This document shows, piece after piece, positions 40,779 through 50,122 of a DNA stretch of 64,000 nt. The notes beneath the pieces were generated by a model. It searched no databases, was not told where the DNA came from, and worked only from the letters and a program-made list of their open reading frames with translations. The stretch is from JAEYZS01 sp964469265 (GTDB lineage: Bacteria; Bdellovibrionota; Bdellovibrionia; Bdellovibrionales; JAEYZS01), in assembly GCA_964469265.1 (NCBI GenBank), contig CAYXYF010000005.1, forward strand, positions 1 through 64,000. The letters are read 5' to 3'. Each line of letters opens with the position of its first letter. The first letter of the stretch is position 1. The position numbers were made by a program, and so were the translations under genes.

Positions 40779-41774
40779 TCAGTTTTTCTCTGCAAGTTGC
40801 CGGGGTCGGTCCTGCAGCTGGTAATTGATGAAAACCTTCAGACCTTTTTCCATTTTTCCGAAGTAAACAGGAGCGAGCTGTGAGTTTGTTGTGGGGAGTT
40901 CAACAGTGAGAGTAGGTATACCCTTATGCTTGCCAGCGTAGTTGCCAAGGCTTCCAGGGAATGTACCCCAAGGATAAAATGTTAAGCCCGTTGCAGACTT
41001 ATCTAACTGTTGTTTTAAAAGGTCACAGGATTCAATGTAGCTTCTTGTAAACTTCATTGCGGCAGCCCCACTTGTTCCGTGGGAAGGGCCGTCAAAATCC
41101 AAGTGATTAAGAGGCGAGTGAACGCTTAAAATCTTTGCGGGTTTAAATTCATCAATGAGCCACTTTTGAAAAATAATTTCAGGCTCTGAGGCGGCTCGGT
41201 CCCCTGGATAATAACGTCTCTGCGATCCGTATCTTTCTTTCCAGAGCTTAAGTGCCTTCTCATCCCATTCTGGCGTATCAAAATTCCGATTCAAATCGAC
41301 CTTGTTGTAATTGGTTCGGGTCCCATTGCGATATCTTAAAAAGCCATCGGGGTTTACGATAGGAGCTACCACAATAAATGCATCTTTGCAGAGTTCTGGG
41401 CGAGCTTTGAGCCACTCGACAAGACGGAATCCAAAATAAACTGGGGTGACTTCATCACCATGGACCGCAGAAAGAATTAAAGACGAATTGTCACTTTTAG
41501 GATCACCACACGTCCAGTAGACGAGCGGTAAGCCATTTACGCTTCGGCCGTTGTGTGACCAGCCAGAGCTAGTGAATAAACTCAAGTCCCACGACCACTT
41601 CTTACTAGTGATACGACTGCGTAATTGATTTATGAGGTCCTCTATTGTAGCCTCAGGTGCCTTAGAGATCTTCGATGGGGTTACTTTGTTTTGCTCAGCG
41701 TAAACTTTGCCATCGTTTTTGTTCGCATTTATCAATGTAATTGTTAAGATTGTAACCAAAATTAGAAACTTCAT
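40779..41774 (-). CDS. secreted M14-family carboxypeptidase (peptidoglycan-type, MpaA-like)
   Basis: The ~331-residue product has a signal peptide (MKFLILVTILTITLINA). The zinc ligands are in AVHGDEVTP (HxxE) and LSVHSPLNH (His), with the substrate-binding NPDGFLRYRNGTRTNYNKVDLNRNF and the late catalytic Glu in TVELPTTNS. The pattern fits MpaA-like peptidases that cut gamma-D-Glu-DAP peptides of murein; cutting host or own murein peptides would suit a predator. An alternative start at 41795 adds seven residues; neither has a clear binding site. Only ~30-50 bp separate it from the divergent DoxX gene. Confidence 0.88.
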   Translation of the reverse strand: MKFLILVTILTITLINANKNDGKVYAEQNKVTPSKISKAPEATIEDLINQLRSRITSKKWSWDLSLFTSSGWSHNGRSVNGLPLVYWTCGDPKSDNSSLILSAVHGDEVTPVYFGFRLVEWLKARPELCKDAFIVVAPIVNPDGFLRYRNGTRTNYNKVDLNRNFDTPEWDEKALKLWKERYGSQRRYYPGDRAASEPEIIFQKWLIDEFKPAKILSVHSPLNHLDFDGPSHGTSGAAAMKFTRSYIESCDLLKQQLDKSATGLTFYPWGTFPGSLGNYAGKHKGIPTLTVELPTTNSQLAPVYFGKMEKGLKVFINYQLQDRPRQLAEKN

Positions 41775-41825
41775 AGATACATCTAAATTTGACATTCAGA
41801 TGAATAACTTGCAAGGAATATAACA

Positions 41826-42308
41826 ATGTTAGCCGCCTTTTTTGAGAGCATAAAATATGTTGGGCATCTGTATCCTGTTGCTTTTTTAAGAATTTATGTG
41901 GGTTATCATTGGCTGAATCAAGCACTAAGCGACTATCAAACTGGACTTTTTACCTCACAAATCTACATCCAGCAGGTCGCATCTTCTGATTACGTTTATA
42001 GTTTTCCTGCTTGGTACAAAGGACTCTTTGATGCGATTGCGCTTCCGTATTGGTCCATCACAAGTCATGTCATTTTAGGAATGAGTTTCCTAGTGGGCCT
42101 TTCATTTGTATTAGGATTTATGATACGGCCACTCGGAATAATTGGAATTTTAATCTCATTTCACCACATCGTATTTAGTATGGGTTATCATAATCTGCTT
42201 CACTCTACTTTTGTGGCATTGTTTGTTACAATGGTAGCTATCGGAGCTGGCCGCTGTGTTGGTTTTGACTATTACTTCTACAAAAGAAATCGCGGCCTTT
42301 GGTGGTAA
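41826..42308 (+). CDS. DoxX family membrane protein
   Basis: The 160-residue protein has four hydrophobic helices. FLRIYVGYHWLNQALSDYQTGLF near the start and FVLGFMIRPLGIIGILISFHHIVF are typical of the DoxX/DoxD group. Function in this family is uncertain (respiratory or redox roles in some members). It is the first gene of an operon with thiBPQ: the next start is 1 bp after its stop. Its role in thiamine uptake, if any, is not predictable from sequence. Confidence 0.8.
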   Translation: MLAAFFESIKYVGHLYPVAFLRIYVGYHWLNQALSDYQTGLFTSQIYIQQVASSDYVYSFPAWYKGLFDAIALPYWSITSHVILGMSFLVGLSFVLGFMIRPLGIIGILISFHHIVFSMGYHNLLHSTFVALFVTMVAIGAGRCVGFDYYFYKRNRGLWW

Positions 42309-42309
42309 T

Positions 42310-43326
42310 ATGCGAAAGTATTTAGCGATTATAGGAATACCGACGGTTCTTATTTCGCTTTCAATATATATCTACTACGAATCATCTGAAAACGGTCCTG
42401 ACAACCTGACTGTTTACACGTACTCAAGCTTCTCAAGTAGTTGGGGGCCCGCCCACGAGTTAAGACGAGAATTTAAAAAGTGGTCTGGTTTTAGTGTAGA
42501 GTTTGTTGATGCTGGAGAAGCTGGCGTCATTATGCAGAGACTAAGCTTAGAGCAAGATAAACCAAAAGCCGATATAGTCCTCGGTCTTGATCAATTTCAA
42601 ATCAACGATCCAGGAGTCAGAAGTTTTTTCAACCCTTTACCCGATTACGAGTTCGATAAAAATCCGAAGATCTCTGACGATAAAATTAGAGACTCCCACT
42701 TCATTGCTTACAACTGGGCACCAATGGCTTTTGTCTATCGCCATGCCGAGATCGAAAATCCACCACGTGAACTCGACGATTTTACTAAAGAAGAAAGAAC
42801 ACGGAAAATTATCTTGCTTGATCCTAGAACCAGCAGTCCAGGTTTTATTTTTTTTAGTTGGTTACTCCAAGAAAGAGGAGAGAAGGGCGCTAAAGATTTT
42901 TTATCACAAATACGCAGAAATGTTTACACCGTGGCGCCTTCTTGGAGTGCGGGATACGGGATGTTTAAAAAAAAGCAATCCTCATATATTTTCTCTTACG
43001 TAACATCTCCCATATTTCATTGGGTTGAAGAAGGCGATCCAGACTACCGAGCGCTAAAGTTAAAAGACCCAATGCCCTATCACATCGAATATGTCGGCGT
43101 TGTTGCTTCTTCTGGAAAAAAATCTCAAGGACAGCGCTTTATCGAATTTCTTTTAACTCCGCCCGCGCAAGAAATTATAATGAATAAAAACTATATGCTT
43201 CCCGTGGTGAGCGGTGTCGCAGAGAATACTCCTTTTGAGAATGTGGACGATATTGAGTTGATAGATTTAGATACAACCATTCCAGTCCAGAGCGTGCTTG
43301 ACGTGTGGAAAGCCCTCACATGGTAA
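42310..43326 (+). CDS. thiB: thiamine ABC transporter, periplasmic binding protein
   Basis: The 338-residue protein has an N-terminal membrane-targeting segment (LAIIGIPTVLISLSIYIYY) and then a binding protein closely like ThiB/TbpA: LTVYTYSSFSSSWGPA, KADIVLGLD, LDPRTSSPGF and FSYVTSPIFHWVEEGD, segments that include thiamine-binding aromatics. It delivers thiamine or its phosphates to the permease. ATG 42310 follows the DoxX stop; a longer frame from 42256 lies inside that gene and is rejected. It overlaps thiP by 7 nt. Confidence 0.92.
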   Translation: MRKYLAIIGIPTVLISLSIYIYYESSENGPDNLTVYTYSSFSSSWGPAHELRREFKKWSGFSVEFVDAGEAGVIMQRLSLEQDKPKADIVLGLDQFQINDPGVRSFFNPLPDYEFDKNPKISDDKIRDSHFIAYNWAPMAFVYRHAEIENPPRELDDFTKEERTRKIILLDPRTSSPGFIFFSWLLQERGEKGAKDFLSQIRRNVYTVAPSWSAGYGMFKKKQSSYIFSYVTSPIFHWVEEGDPDYRALKLKDPMPYHIEYVGVVASSGKKSQGQRFIEFLLTPPAQEIIMNKNYMLPVVSGVAENTPFENVDDIELIDLDTTIPVQSVLDVWKALTW

Positions 43327-44756
43327 GAGGGGTATTTCTTTTTCTTATATTCTCTTTAATGCTCTCCCCATATCTTTTTTTAATCGATGAACTGCGAGCA
43401 ATCTCTTTAAATTTGAGTGAAGTATGGCCTGCATTTCTAAATACGTTTATTCAGTCTGCCCTTAGTGCAATGTTTGCAATACTGGCGGGCTTTGCCGCGG
43501 GAATTAGCCTTTGTGTGATTTCCTCTCGTGTTTTAAAAAAATCGCAGAGTTTTATGGATATGTACTGTTTGATTCCCTCCTTTATCCCAGCACTGTTTTT
43601 TGTAACTGCGGCCTTGCAAATCCTGAGGCCATTTCCCTTTGGGTTAGTTGGGATAATTATAATTCATACGCTAATGTATGTAGGAATCGTAGCGCTGTTT
43701 TTTAAATCCATCATCCAGTCGAAGTTTATATCTATAACCGAGCAAGCTTACGTTGAGGGTGCATCCCAAAGACAGTTAGCTTGGGCGCTGTTTAAGAGTA
43801 TGAAGTTTGAAGTTTCAGTGATTTTTTTATTTGTTTTTGTTCAGTGTTTTACGAGCTTTTCTGTACCGCTACTGGTAGGGCATCAAACACTAACCCTTGA
43901 AACCTTAATCTACGAAAAAGTCCGAACGCTGGGTGAAGTTTCCGATGCAATATTTATTAGCCTTATTGAATCCATTTGCGTGATTGCAATTCTTCTTATT
44001 TATCGTTCTCCAAGCACAGAATTTGGACAAAAGAAGGAGGGCATTCAGGTCTTTAGGTCGATTTGGCCGATAGCATTTATTCTTCTTCCTGTCGGTTTGT
44101 TTGTTATGGGTGCGCTCTATGGTTCCGCTCAAGGAATCACACAATTAACTCAGTTTCCTGGAGGCATCGCGAGCCTAATGCCTTTAATCATTAAAAGTAT
44201 TGCCGTCTCCGTGTTTACTGGAACTTTTCTGATCTTGCTTTTACTGATTTGCACTTACCTTGCGGGAGCGCGAATACTTCATAAATTTTTAATGGGATAT
44301 ATTCCCTTAAGCACAGTATTGGTAGCACTAGCCTTTGGAATTTCGAGTGCAACAGAAACTTTTCCGCAAGAACTTAAGGTTGTTTTGGCCTTATCTATTT
44401 TATTTCTTCCAGTTTTATACCGATTTGAATTTGGAGCACGCATCCATCAATTGAGATCACAAATAGAGTCTGCAACACTGATGGGAGCAAACGATTTTTT
44501 GGTTTTTAAAAAAATACTGCTCCCTCAAATGTACCCGACAATTTTATTTTTGGCAGGGCTTGGAGCATTCTGGGCGATAGGGGACTTTGCCATCTCTCAA
44601 GTCATTTTTGGAAAAGAGGCAACGCTTGCCCTTTTTATTCAAAACCTCGTGGGCGCCTACCGCGTTGAACTGGCAAATCTTTTGGTTATTTTGTTATTAC
44701 TTATTGGCTCAGCTGTGTTTCTATTATTTAAAGAGTTAAACCATGTCTTTGATTAA
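43320..44756 (+). CDS. thiP: thiamine ABC transporter permease
   Basis: The 478-residue permease has about 12 helices in two fused BPD_transp_1 halves. Cytosolic EAA-type loops are visible (EQAYVEGASQRQLAWALFKSMKFE and IESATLMGANDFLVFKKILLPQMY). This matches the fused ThiP type. The start is ATG 43320, overlapping the thiB stop. It forms the thiamine channel with ThiQ. Confidence 0.92.
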   Translation: MVRGVFLFLIFSLMLSPYLFLIDELRAISLNLSEVWPAFLNTFIQSALSAMFAILAGFAAGISLCVISSRVLKKSQSFMDMYCLIPSFIPALFFVTAALQILRPFPFGLVGIIIIHTLMYVGIVALFFKSIIQSKFISITEQAYVEGASQRQLAWALFKSMKFEVSVIFLFVFVQCFTSFSVPLLVGHQTLTLETLIYEKVRTLGEVSDAIFISLIESICVIAILLIYRSPSTEFGQKKEGIQVFRSIWPIAFILLPVGLFVMGALYGSAQGITQLTQFPGGIASLMPLIIKSIAVSVFTGTFLILLLLICTYLAGARILHKFLMGYIPLSTVLVALAFGISSATETFPQELKVVLALSILFLPVLYRFEFGARIHQLRSQIESATLMGANDFLVFKKILLPQMYPTILFLAGLGAFWAIGDFAISQVIFGKEATLALFIQNLVGAYRVELANLLVILLLLIGSAVFLLFKELNHVFD

Positions 44757-45396
44757 GAATATTGATATTACCATTCAAGATTTTTCACTCAAGATTGAAT
44801 CCTTAGAGATTCCTGATCATGGCATTACCGTAATTCAAGGTCCATCAGGCTCAGGCAAGACCACATTTCTAAGGGTATTGATGGGACTTATCCCCGCAAA
44901 CTTTGAATGGAGTTTTAAAGGTGAGAACTTAGCAAAACTTGCACCTTCGGAAAGACGCTTAGGTGTTGTATTTCAAGGAGCGGATTTGTTTCCGCATATG
45001 AGTGTGAAAGAGAATATTTTGTTTCATGCACGCGCTCGGAAAATCCCCAAGACGGACTATACTCAGAGCCTAGAGAGACTGCTTAACATTGCAAAGCTTC
45101 AGGGTAAGGCTCAGCAAAATGTATCAACTCTTTCGGGGGGGGAAATGCAGAGGGTCGCTCTCCTACGAGCACTTAGTGGAAAGCCTAGGATATTGTTATT
45201 AGATGAACCCTTCTCGGCTTTGGACCCAGAGTTAAAGAGTGAAATCAAAGACTTCGTGAAAAAAATCGTTCAAAAGGAGCAAATCCCTTGTCTAATGGTC
45301 AGTCACGATCAAAAAGATGCTGAAGATTTGGCAGACTTTGTTATCCTCTTTAAGGACGGAAGAGTGACTAATACAACAAAGAGGAAAAAAATATGA
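44743..45396 (+). CDS. thiQ: thiamine ABC transporter ATP-binding protein
   Basis: The 217-residue ATPase has Walker A GPSGSGKTT (near residue 32), signature LSGGEMQRVALLRAL, Walker B ILLLDEPFSALDP and the H-loop VSHDQKDAED. It is short, as ThiQ proteins are. It overlaps thiP by 14 nt and the following barrel gene by 4 nt. Confidence 0.9.
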   Translation: MSLIKNIDITIQDFSLKIESLEIPDHGITVIQGPSGSGKTTFLRVLMGLIPANFEWSFKGENLAKLAPSERRLGVVFQGADLFPHMSVKENILFHARARKIPKTDYTQSLERLLNIAKLQGKAQQNVSTLSGGEMQRVALLRALSGKPRILLLDEPFSALDPELKSEIKDFVKKIVQKEQIPCLMVSHDQKDAEDLADFVILFKDGRVTNTTKRKKI

Positions 45397-45896
45397 TCAA
45401 AAATATTTTAATAACAGCAGCTCTGTTCTTCGGGGTGAATGCTCATGCGGGAATGATTTTTAATCCTTCGGTTTTTTATTTCCACAACGCTGAAGAGCAA
45501 GGCACTTCAAAAGCGGAATCAACAACTCAGGTGCTTAATTTTAAGTTAGGTTACGGTGCAGCCTCGGGTCTTTATTTAGGTGCTACCTATGATATGGAAA
45601 ACCGCGATTATGGATCTTCAGATAGTGACCGTAAATCTTTAGGAGCGTCCATCGGATACTTAACTGGCGGCTGGCAGTTCCTAGGAACCTATTTTGTCAC
45701 ATCCGATTTGGAAAAAATGGAAGGCTCAGGGTACGCGGTGGAAATCGGATATGTATTTAAGGTGGGTAGCATTGGTATCGGTCCATTGCTCAGCTATAGA
45801 CACTGGGAATATGATAAAAACGACGGTGTTTCAATGGCAGAAAAGTTCACGCAGACAAATATCTATCCGTCTGTTCAGTTTCAATTCACATTCTAA
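45393..45896 (+). CDS. small outer-membrane beta-barrel linked to the thiamine operon
   Basis: The 167-residue product has a signal peptide (MIKNILITAALFFGVNAHA) and then repeated amphipathic strands (VLNFKLGYGAASGLYLGATYD; SLGASIGYLTGGWQFLGTYF), ending Q-F-Q-F-T-F with a terminal Phe as in barrel proteins. About eight strands fit. Translation is coupled to thiQ (ATGA). It is a candidate outer-membrane entry route for thiamine or a related compound; that is inference from context. Confidence 0.75.
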   Translation: MIKNILITAALFFGVNAHAGMIFNPSVFYFHNAEEQGTSKAESTTQVLNFKLGYGAASGLYLGATYDMENRDYGSSDSDRKSLGASIGYLTGGWQFLGTYFVTSDLEKMEGSGYAVEIGYVFKVGSIGIGPLLSYRHWEYDKNDGVSMAEKFTQTNIYPSVQFQFTF

Positions 45897-45918
45897 AAAT
45901 TGAATTATTAAATTCAAA

Positions 45919-45954
45919 TAAAAAAGGGGCTGCGATTTAAAGCCCCTTTTTTAT
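45919..45954. terminator. bidirectional rho-independent terminator
   Basis: AAAAAGGGGCT and AGCCCCTTTTTT form an 11-bp stem around GCGATTTA, with T runs on either strand. It separates the thi operon from the convergent adenosine deaminase gene. Confidence 0.92.
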
Positions 45955-45955
45955 T

Positions 45956-46951
45956 TTATTGATCCCAAAACTTGGACTTCATTTCGTTGGGAATAAAACA
46001 CGCCTCATAAGCCATTTGGTTGCAACGATTGAACTCTTCAAGGGTAAAGCCATGAAGGTCTTTTAAAACCTCATAATCATCAAGGATTGTCGTTCCAAAA
46101 ATTCCTGGATCGTCAGAGTTAATTGTCACCTTCACTCCAGCTTCCATGAGTTGTCTAAATGGGTGCGCTTTAAGACTTGGAAGTGCATTTGTCAGATAAT
46201 TGCTAATTGGGCATAGCTCTAGGGTCACACCTTTGGATTTTACATAATCGATCATCTCTTGACTCTTATAGATTTGAACTCCATGGCCAATTCTTTCTGC
46301 ATACAAATACTCAATGGCATCTTTAACAAAGAATTCTCCTCCAGGAACTTCACCAGAATGAACGGTAATACGAAGGCCAGCTTCTTTTGCTTTTTCAAAA
46401 AGTGGTGCAAACGGTTTACAATCAAATCCTTCTTCGTTATCTGCAAGGTCAATTGCAAGAAAAGAATCTTTATTTTCAATGATAAAATCCGCAGACTTTG
46501 CAGCCTCAGCAACAGTTTGAATCCGTCCTAAAATGCCCACCATTCCCACGGCCATGGGAAATGTTTTTTGTGCTCGCTCCACGCCCTTAATGATGCTTCG
46601 GTGAATTTTTTCAAAAGTCATTTTAGGGTGGTTCAGTGCCGCAAAGCTGGGAGAGTAACGAAGCTCTAAAAGAACAATGCCTTCATTGAATGCGTCTTCG
46701 CAGGCTTCATAGCCAAGACGTTCCCATACTTCCTCTGAATCTAAAACAGATTGGGTTGTAAAGAATTTATCTAAAACGGATTTTAGATCTTTCATGGGCG
46801 AATGCACGACTAAGGAGTCATGAAGCTTTTTATAGTTGTTATAGGGAAGATCAAGGCCCTTATTTTTTGTTAACTCTATTAGCGTGGAAAAACGCACAGC
46901 GCCTTCAAGGTGTCTGTGAAGTTCAACTTTAGGTATATTTCTTAGATTCAT
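45956..46951 (-). CDS. add: adenosine deaminase family enzyme
   Basis: The 331-residue TIM-barrel enzyme shows LHRHLEGA (two His), HSGEVPGG, the GHGVQI segment and NSDDPGIFGT with the metal-binding Asp. It is a likely adenosine deaminase making inosine, although adenine deaminases share the fold. ATG 46951 follows AAGGGCAG; a longer frame reaching 47173 crosses into the divergent transketolase gene and has no binding site. Nucleoside salvage from prey would be a natural role in a predator. Confidence 0.9.
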   Translation of the reverse strand: MNLRNIPKVELHRHLEGAVRFSTLIELTKNKGLDLPYNNYKKLHDSLVVHSPMKDLKSVLDKFFTTQSVLDSEEVWERLGYEACEDAFNEGIVLLELRYSPSFAALNHPKMTFEKIHRSIIKGVERAQKTFPMAVGMVGILGRIQTVAEAAKSADFIIENKDSFLAIDLADNEEGFDCKPFAPLFEKAKEAGLRITVHSGEVPGGEFFVKDAIEYLYAERIGHGVQIYKSQEMIDYVKSKGVTLELCPISNYLTNALPSLKAHPFRQLMEAGVKVTINSDDPGIFGTTILDDYEVLKDLHGFTLEEFNRCNQMAYEACFIPNEMKSKFWDQ

Positions 46952-47039
46952 TTTCTGCCCTTCGTTATTCTTAGCAGTATCCTTGAAAAACTCTCGAAAG
47001 TCTTGACCAAGAGTAGCAAAAATCGGACAACATAAAGCT

Positions 47040-47876
47040 ATGCAAAACTCATTAAATTTACCCGTCGCGGACCTCAAAAAACAAGCAACCCAAAGTCGTA
47101 AACTCATATTAGAAATGTTAGAAAAAGCTGGTAACGGCCATCCAGGTGGCTCTCTTTCTGCCATCGACATCATTACGGCATTGGTATTTCATGAAATGAA
47201 AATGGACCCTAAAAATCCTGAATGGGCGGATCGAGATCGATTTGTCCTCTCAAAGGGTCACGGTGTTCCTGCCCTCTATGCCTCTCTTGCATATCGTGGA
47301 TACTTTAAACCAGAAGATACATTTACACTTCGACAACTGGGTTCAAAGTTTCAAGGACATCCAGACAGAGTGCGTATGCCTGAGGTTGAAGCCTCAACCG
47401 GATCTTTGGGTCAGGGCTTAAGCGTTGCTCAAGGCATGGCGATGGCAGGAAAGTTGGATAGTAAAGAATACCGAGTGTACTGTTTACTTGGGGACGGAGA
47501 AACTCAAGAGGGCCAAGTGTGGGAAGCCTTAATGTCCTGTGGAAATTATAAACTCGATAATCTCTGCGTGTTCTTAGATGCAAATAAATATCAAATTGAT
47601 GGTTCGACAAAAGAAGTCATGGACATTGAGCCTCTTGAAGAAAAAATAAAAGCCTTTAAGTGGAATGTCTTACGAATTGATGGTCATGATATGGACCAAA
47701 TATTAAAAGCGCTTGAAGCGGCGAAGGCGACCAAAGGAATGCCGACAATGGTTGTTGCAGATACCATAAAAGGAAAAGGCGTATCTTTTATGGAAAACGT
47801 CAATAAATGGCATGGAGTTAGCCCTTCAGGCGAAGAGTTAAAAAAGGCTCTCGAAGAATTGGAGAAATTGTCATGA
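47040..47876 (+). CDS. transketolase, N-terminal (ThDP-binding) subunit
   Basis: The 278-residue protein has NGHPGGSLSAIDIITALVFHEM, SKGHGVPALYASLA and the ThDP signature GDGETQEGQVWEAL with NLCVFLDANKYQIDGS. It is the half of a split transketolase that binds the pyrophosphate and metal. The C-terminal half follows with a 4-nt overlap (ATGA). Split transketolases occur in archaea and several bacterial groups. Confidence 0.95.
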   Translation: MQNSLNLPVADLKKQATQSRKLILEMLEKAGNGHPGGSLSAIDIITALVFHEMKMDPKNPEWADRDRFVLSKGHGVPALYASLAYRGYFKPEDTFTLRQLGSKFQGHPDRVRMPEVEASTGSLGQGLSVAQGMAMAGKLDSKEYRVYCLLGDGETQEGQVWEALMSCGNYKLDNLCVFLDANKYQIDGSTKEVMDIEPLEEKIKAFKWNVLRIDGHDMDQILKALEAAKATKGMPTMVVADTIKGKGVSFMENVNKWHGVSPSGEELKKALEELEKLS

Positions 47877-48817
47877 GTATCGGTGAATTAGGAAGCGCAA
47901 CAAGAGCAAGTTTCGGTGAAGCTTTATCGGGGATCGGTAAAGAGTTTAAAAATGTCGTTGTCCTTGATGCGGACTTATCCAAAAGCACAAAGTCTGAGAG
48001 CTTTTCAAAGGTCTCGCCCGAAAGATTTTTCCAAATGGGAATTCAAGAAGCAAATATGATCGGAGTTGCAGCGGGGTTAGCGTTTTCAGGAAAAATTCCG
48101 TTTTTATGTTCCTTTGGAGCTTTTTTAACTGGTCGTTTTGATCAGATCAGAGTGACAGTAGGATACGCTAATGCCAACGTACGGTTAGTCGGAACGCACG
48201 CGGGTGTAGGTATCGGTGAAGACGGTTGCTCTCAGATGGCCCTAGAGGATCTTGCGTGTATGAGGACTCTTCCTGGAATGGCAGTGTTACAGCCAGCTGA
48301 TGATATAGAAACAAAAGCCATGATGAGATACTTAGTTGATCACAATGGCCCAGCGTACATTCGCCTCACAAGACAAAACGTAATTAATGTTCATGATTCA
48401 AAATACCAATTTAAGTTTGGTAAAGCGGATCAAATCCTCGACGGTAAAGATGCTGTTGTATTTGCAACTGGTGGAGTTGTCGGAAATGCCTACGCAGCTC
48501 TTAAGAATCTTGAGGCGGAAGGCCTATCTGTAGCTTTGGTGAATATTCACTCTGTAAAACCATTTGATAGGGAAGCTGTAATGGCGTGGTCTGCGCGAGT
48601 GAAAAACATTTTTACTCTTGAAGATCATAACGTGATCGGTGGACTAGGCGGTGTGGTTGCAGAAACAATGGCTGAGATAGGAAGCCCAGCAAGATTACAT
48701 CGCTTAGGTGTTCACGATGTCTACGGTGAAAGCGGTACGCCAGAAGCTCTTTATGAAAAGCATGGCTTAGATCCGCATGGGATCGCACGCTCCGTGAAGT
48801 CAGTCCTGCGTAATTAA
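47873..48817 (+). CDS. transketolase, C-terminal (pyrimidine-binding plus C-terminal domain) subunit
   Basis: The 314-residue half has VVLDADLSKSTKSESF, the catalytic-pair segment RFFQMGIQEANMIGVAAGLAFSG (Glu for ThDP activation), HAGVGIGEDGCSQM and the C-terminal NIFTLEDHNVIGGLGGVVAE. Together with the preceding gene it forms a complete transketolase of the non-oxidative pentose phosphate pathway. Confidence 0.95.
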   Translation: MSIGELGSATRASFGEALSGIGKEFKNVVVLDADLSKSTKSESFSKVSPERFFQMGIQEANMIGVAAGLAFSGKIPFLCSFGAFLTGRFDQIRVTVGYANANVRLVGTHAGVGIGEDGCSQMALEDLACMRTLPGMAVLQPADDIETKAMMRYLVDHNGPAYIRLTRQNVINVHDSKYQFKFGKADQILDGKDAVVFATGGVVGNAYAALKNLEAEGLSVALVNIHSVKPFDREAVMAWSARVKNIFTLEDHNVIGGLGGVVAETMAEIGSPARLHRLGVHDVYGESGTPEALYEKHGLDPHGIARSVKSVLRN

Positions 48818-49605
48818 AAAACCGCGATGGAAAATAATTGATCGATTGTTTTTAAAGTTTTGCCGTTGGCGACGGAAGCATCGATGGCGTGTTGGATAAA
48901 GTATCCGCCTGCGCTGAGGTTTGGATTCTCGCTGATTTTGTCAACTCGGGTCCATACTGGTATACCTTTAATTTCAGAATAAACCCAACTGTCCATCTCA
49001 CTGAACTTTTTAAAATGACTGCTGTCTATACATGCTGATGGGTTTGCAAGGTTCCCGTTACAAGTCATAGCGTTCGGGCCTAAGCCATACCATCTACGAA
49101 TAAGCGTATCGTTGACAGTAAAAATATTATTGAGCTGTGGCTGATTATTTCCATTTAAAACTTCTAGTTTCACCGTGTGTAAATCACTTCCATAGAGAGT
49201 AGTCACGGTTGCTCCAGACTGATCTTGGCAGTTGTTAGTTGGAGTAAATTGGCCTGGAGAGCCTACTGCTGCAGCGACGATACATTGACCAGCCGAAGAT
49301 GAACCTGAATATGAATAAGCGCATCCACCTAAAAGAACCATGGTGTCTGTTTCTGTTTGAGTAACGGGTAAAACTCCATTGCGATTGAGCCAGTACTCAC
49401 AAGATTCAGCGTGATGAGCATTGGACGAAACCTTATTGGCGTTGTTATTGATAAATTCTTCGAAGAAGAGATCTAATCGATCATTAAGGCTTGTGCTTCC
49501 GCTTAAAGACTGATGATCAAGAGGTTGTATTTGTCCGCAATTTTGAAATCCAATAATGAGTACAAGCGTGGCTAAAATGCCTAATACCAACTTTAAATAA
49601 CCCAC
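48814..49605 (-). CDS. predicted lipoprotein of unknown function
   Basis: The 263-residue product starts at GTG 49605 (AAGGGGAT upstream) with LGILATLVLIIGFQNC, a lipobox-like end FQNC (Cys23) seen in several Bdellovibrio lipoproteins. The mature part has a Ser/Gly-rich segment with six Cys (CAYSYSGSSSAGQC) and YGSDLHTVKLEVLNG, and a C-terminal part with RRWYGLGPNAMTC. No family recognised. It overlaps the transketolase gene by 4 nt in convergent orientation. Confidence 0.65.
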   Translation of the reverse strand: MGYLKLVLGILATLVLIIGFQNCGQIQPLDHQSLSGSTSLNDRLDLFFEEFINNNANKVSSNAHHAESCEYWLNRNGVLPVTQTETDTMVLLGGCAYSYSGSSSAGQCIVAAAVGSPGQFTPTNNCQDQSGATVTTLYGSDLHTVKLEVLNGNNQPQLNNIFTVNDTLIRRWYGLGPNAMTCNGNLANPSACIDSSHFKKFSEMDSWVYSEIKGIPVWTRVDKISENPNLSAGGYFIQHAIDASVANGKTLKTIDQLFSIAVF

Positions 49606-49687
49606 AATATATCCCCTTGTTCATAAAGCATTGTCTATGAATTATATCGGTATATAGTTGCGCTATCTTGAGACGTTTGTTGGTGTG

Positions 49688-49870
49688 TTAAGCTTTATCG
49701 TTGTCTGGTGCAGATTCGATTTTTTTAGAATCATCGTCTGATGAAACACCTTTTTTGAACCCACGAATTGCAGAGCCAACAGCCTTACCCAAACCAGGCA
49801 GGCGACTTGGACCGAAAAATAAAAGTACGATGACGATAAGAACGACTAACTCTGGAATTCCAAGACTCAT
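49688..49870 (-). CDS. tatA: Sec-independent translocase subunit TatA/E
   Basis: The 60-residue protein has a short N-terminal helix (MSLGIPELVVLIVIVLLFFGPSRLPGLGKAVG) with FGPSRLP before the amphipathic helix, then an acidic tail. AGGAGAGCAAT precedes ATG 49870. It is a TatA-type component of the twin-arginine system; no tatB or tatC is nearby. Confidence 0.93.
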   Translation of the reverse strand: MSLGIPELVVLIVIVLLFFGPSRLPGLGKAVGSAIRGFKKGVSSDDDSKKIESAPDNDKA

Positions 49871-50122
49871 ATTGCTCTCCTAGGGATAAGCAAGTTTTAA
49901 ACTGAATTAAAACAGTTGGCAAGTCTGAAAGTGTCTCAAAAACAGACAGTTTTTCCCAAGTCTCTGCCACAAAATCGCATTAAACCTGCGGATTTACTTG
50001 ATACTGTAAATAATATTTTCACCTCTATGCGGATATAGACAAGTCGTTAGTTCAGATCGAAATACTTCTGGTTTAGGTGGCCCTCCTATTGCACTTATAG
50101 AAGGAGTGTAGGAGAGAGGGAT

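Noticed and set aside
41775..41830. TPP riboswitch for the thiamine operon
   Set aside because: The gap is too short and the CTGAGA and ACCTGA-type conserved segments are missing.
46952..47173. N-terminal extension of adenosine deaminase to 47173
   Set aside because: It would overlap the divergent transketolase gene; ATG 46951 has a good binding site and starts exactly where the family does.
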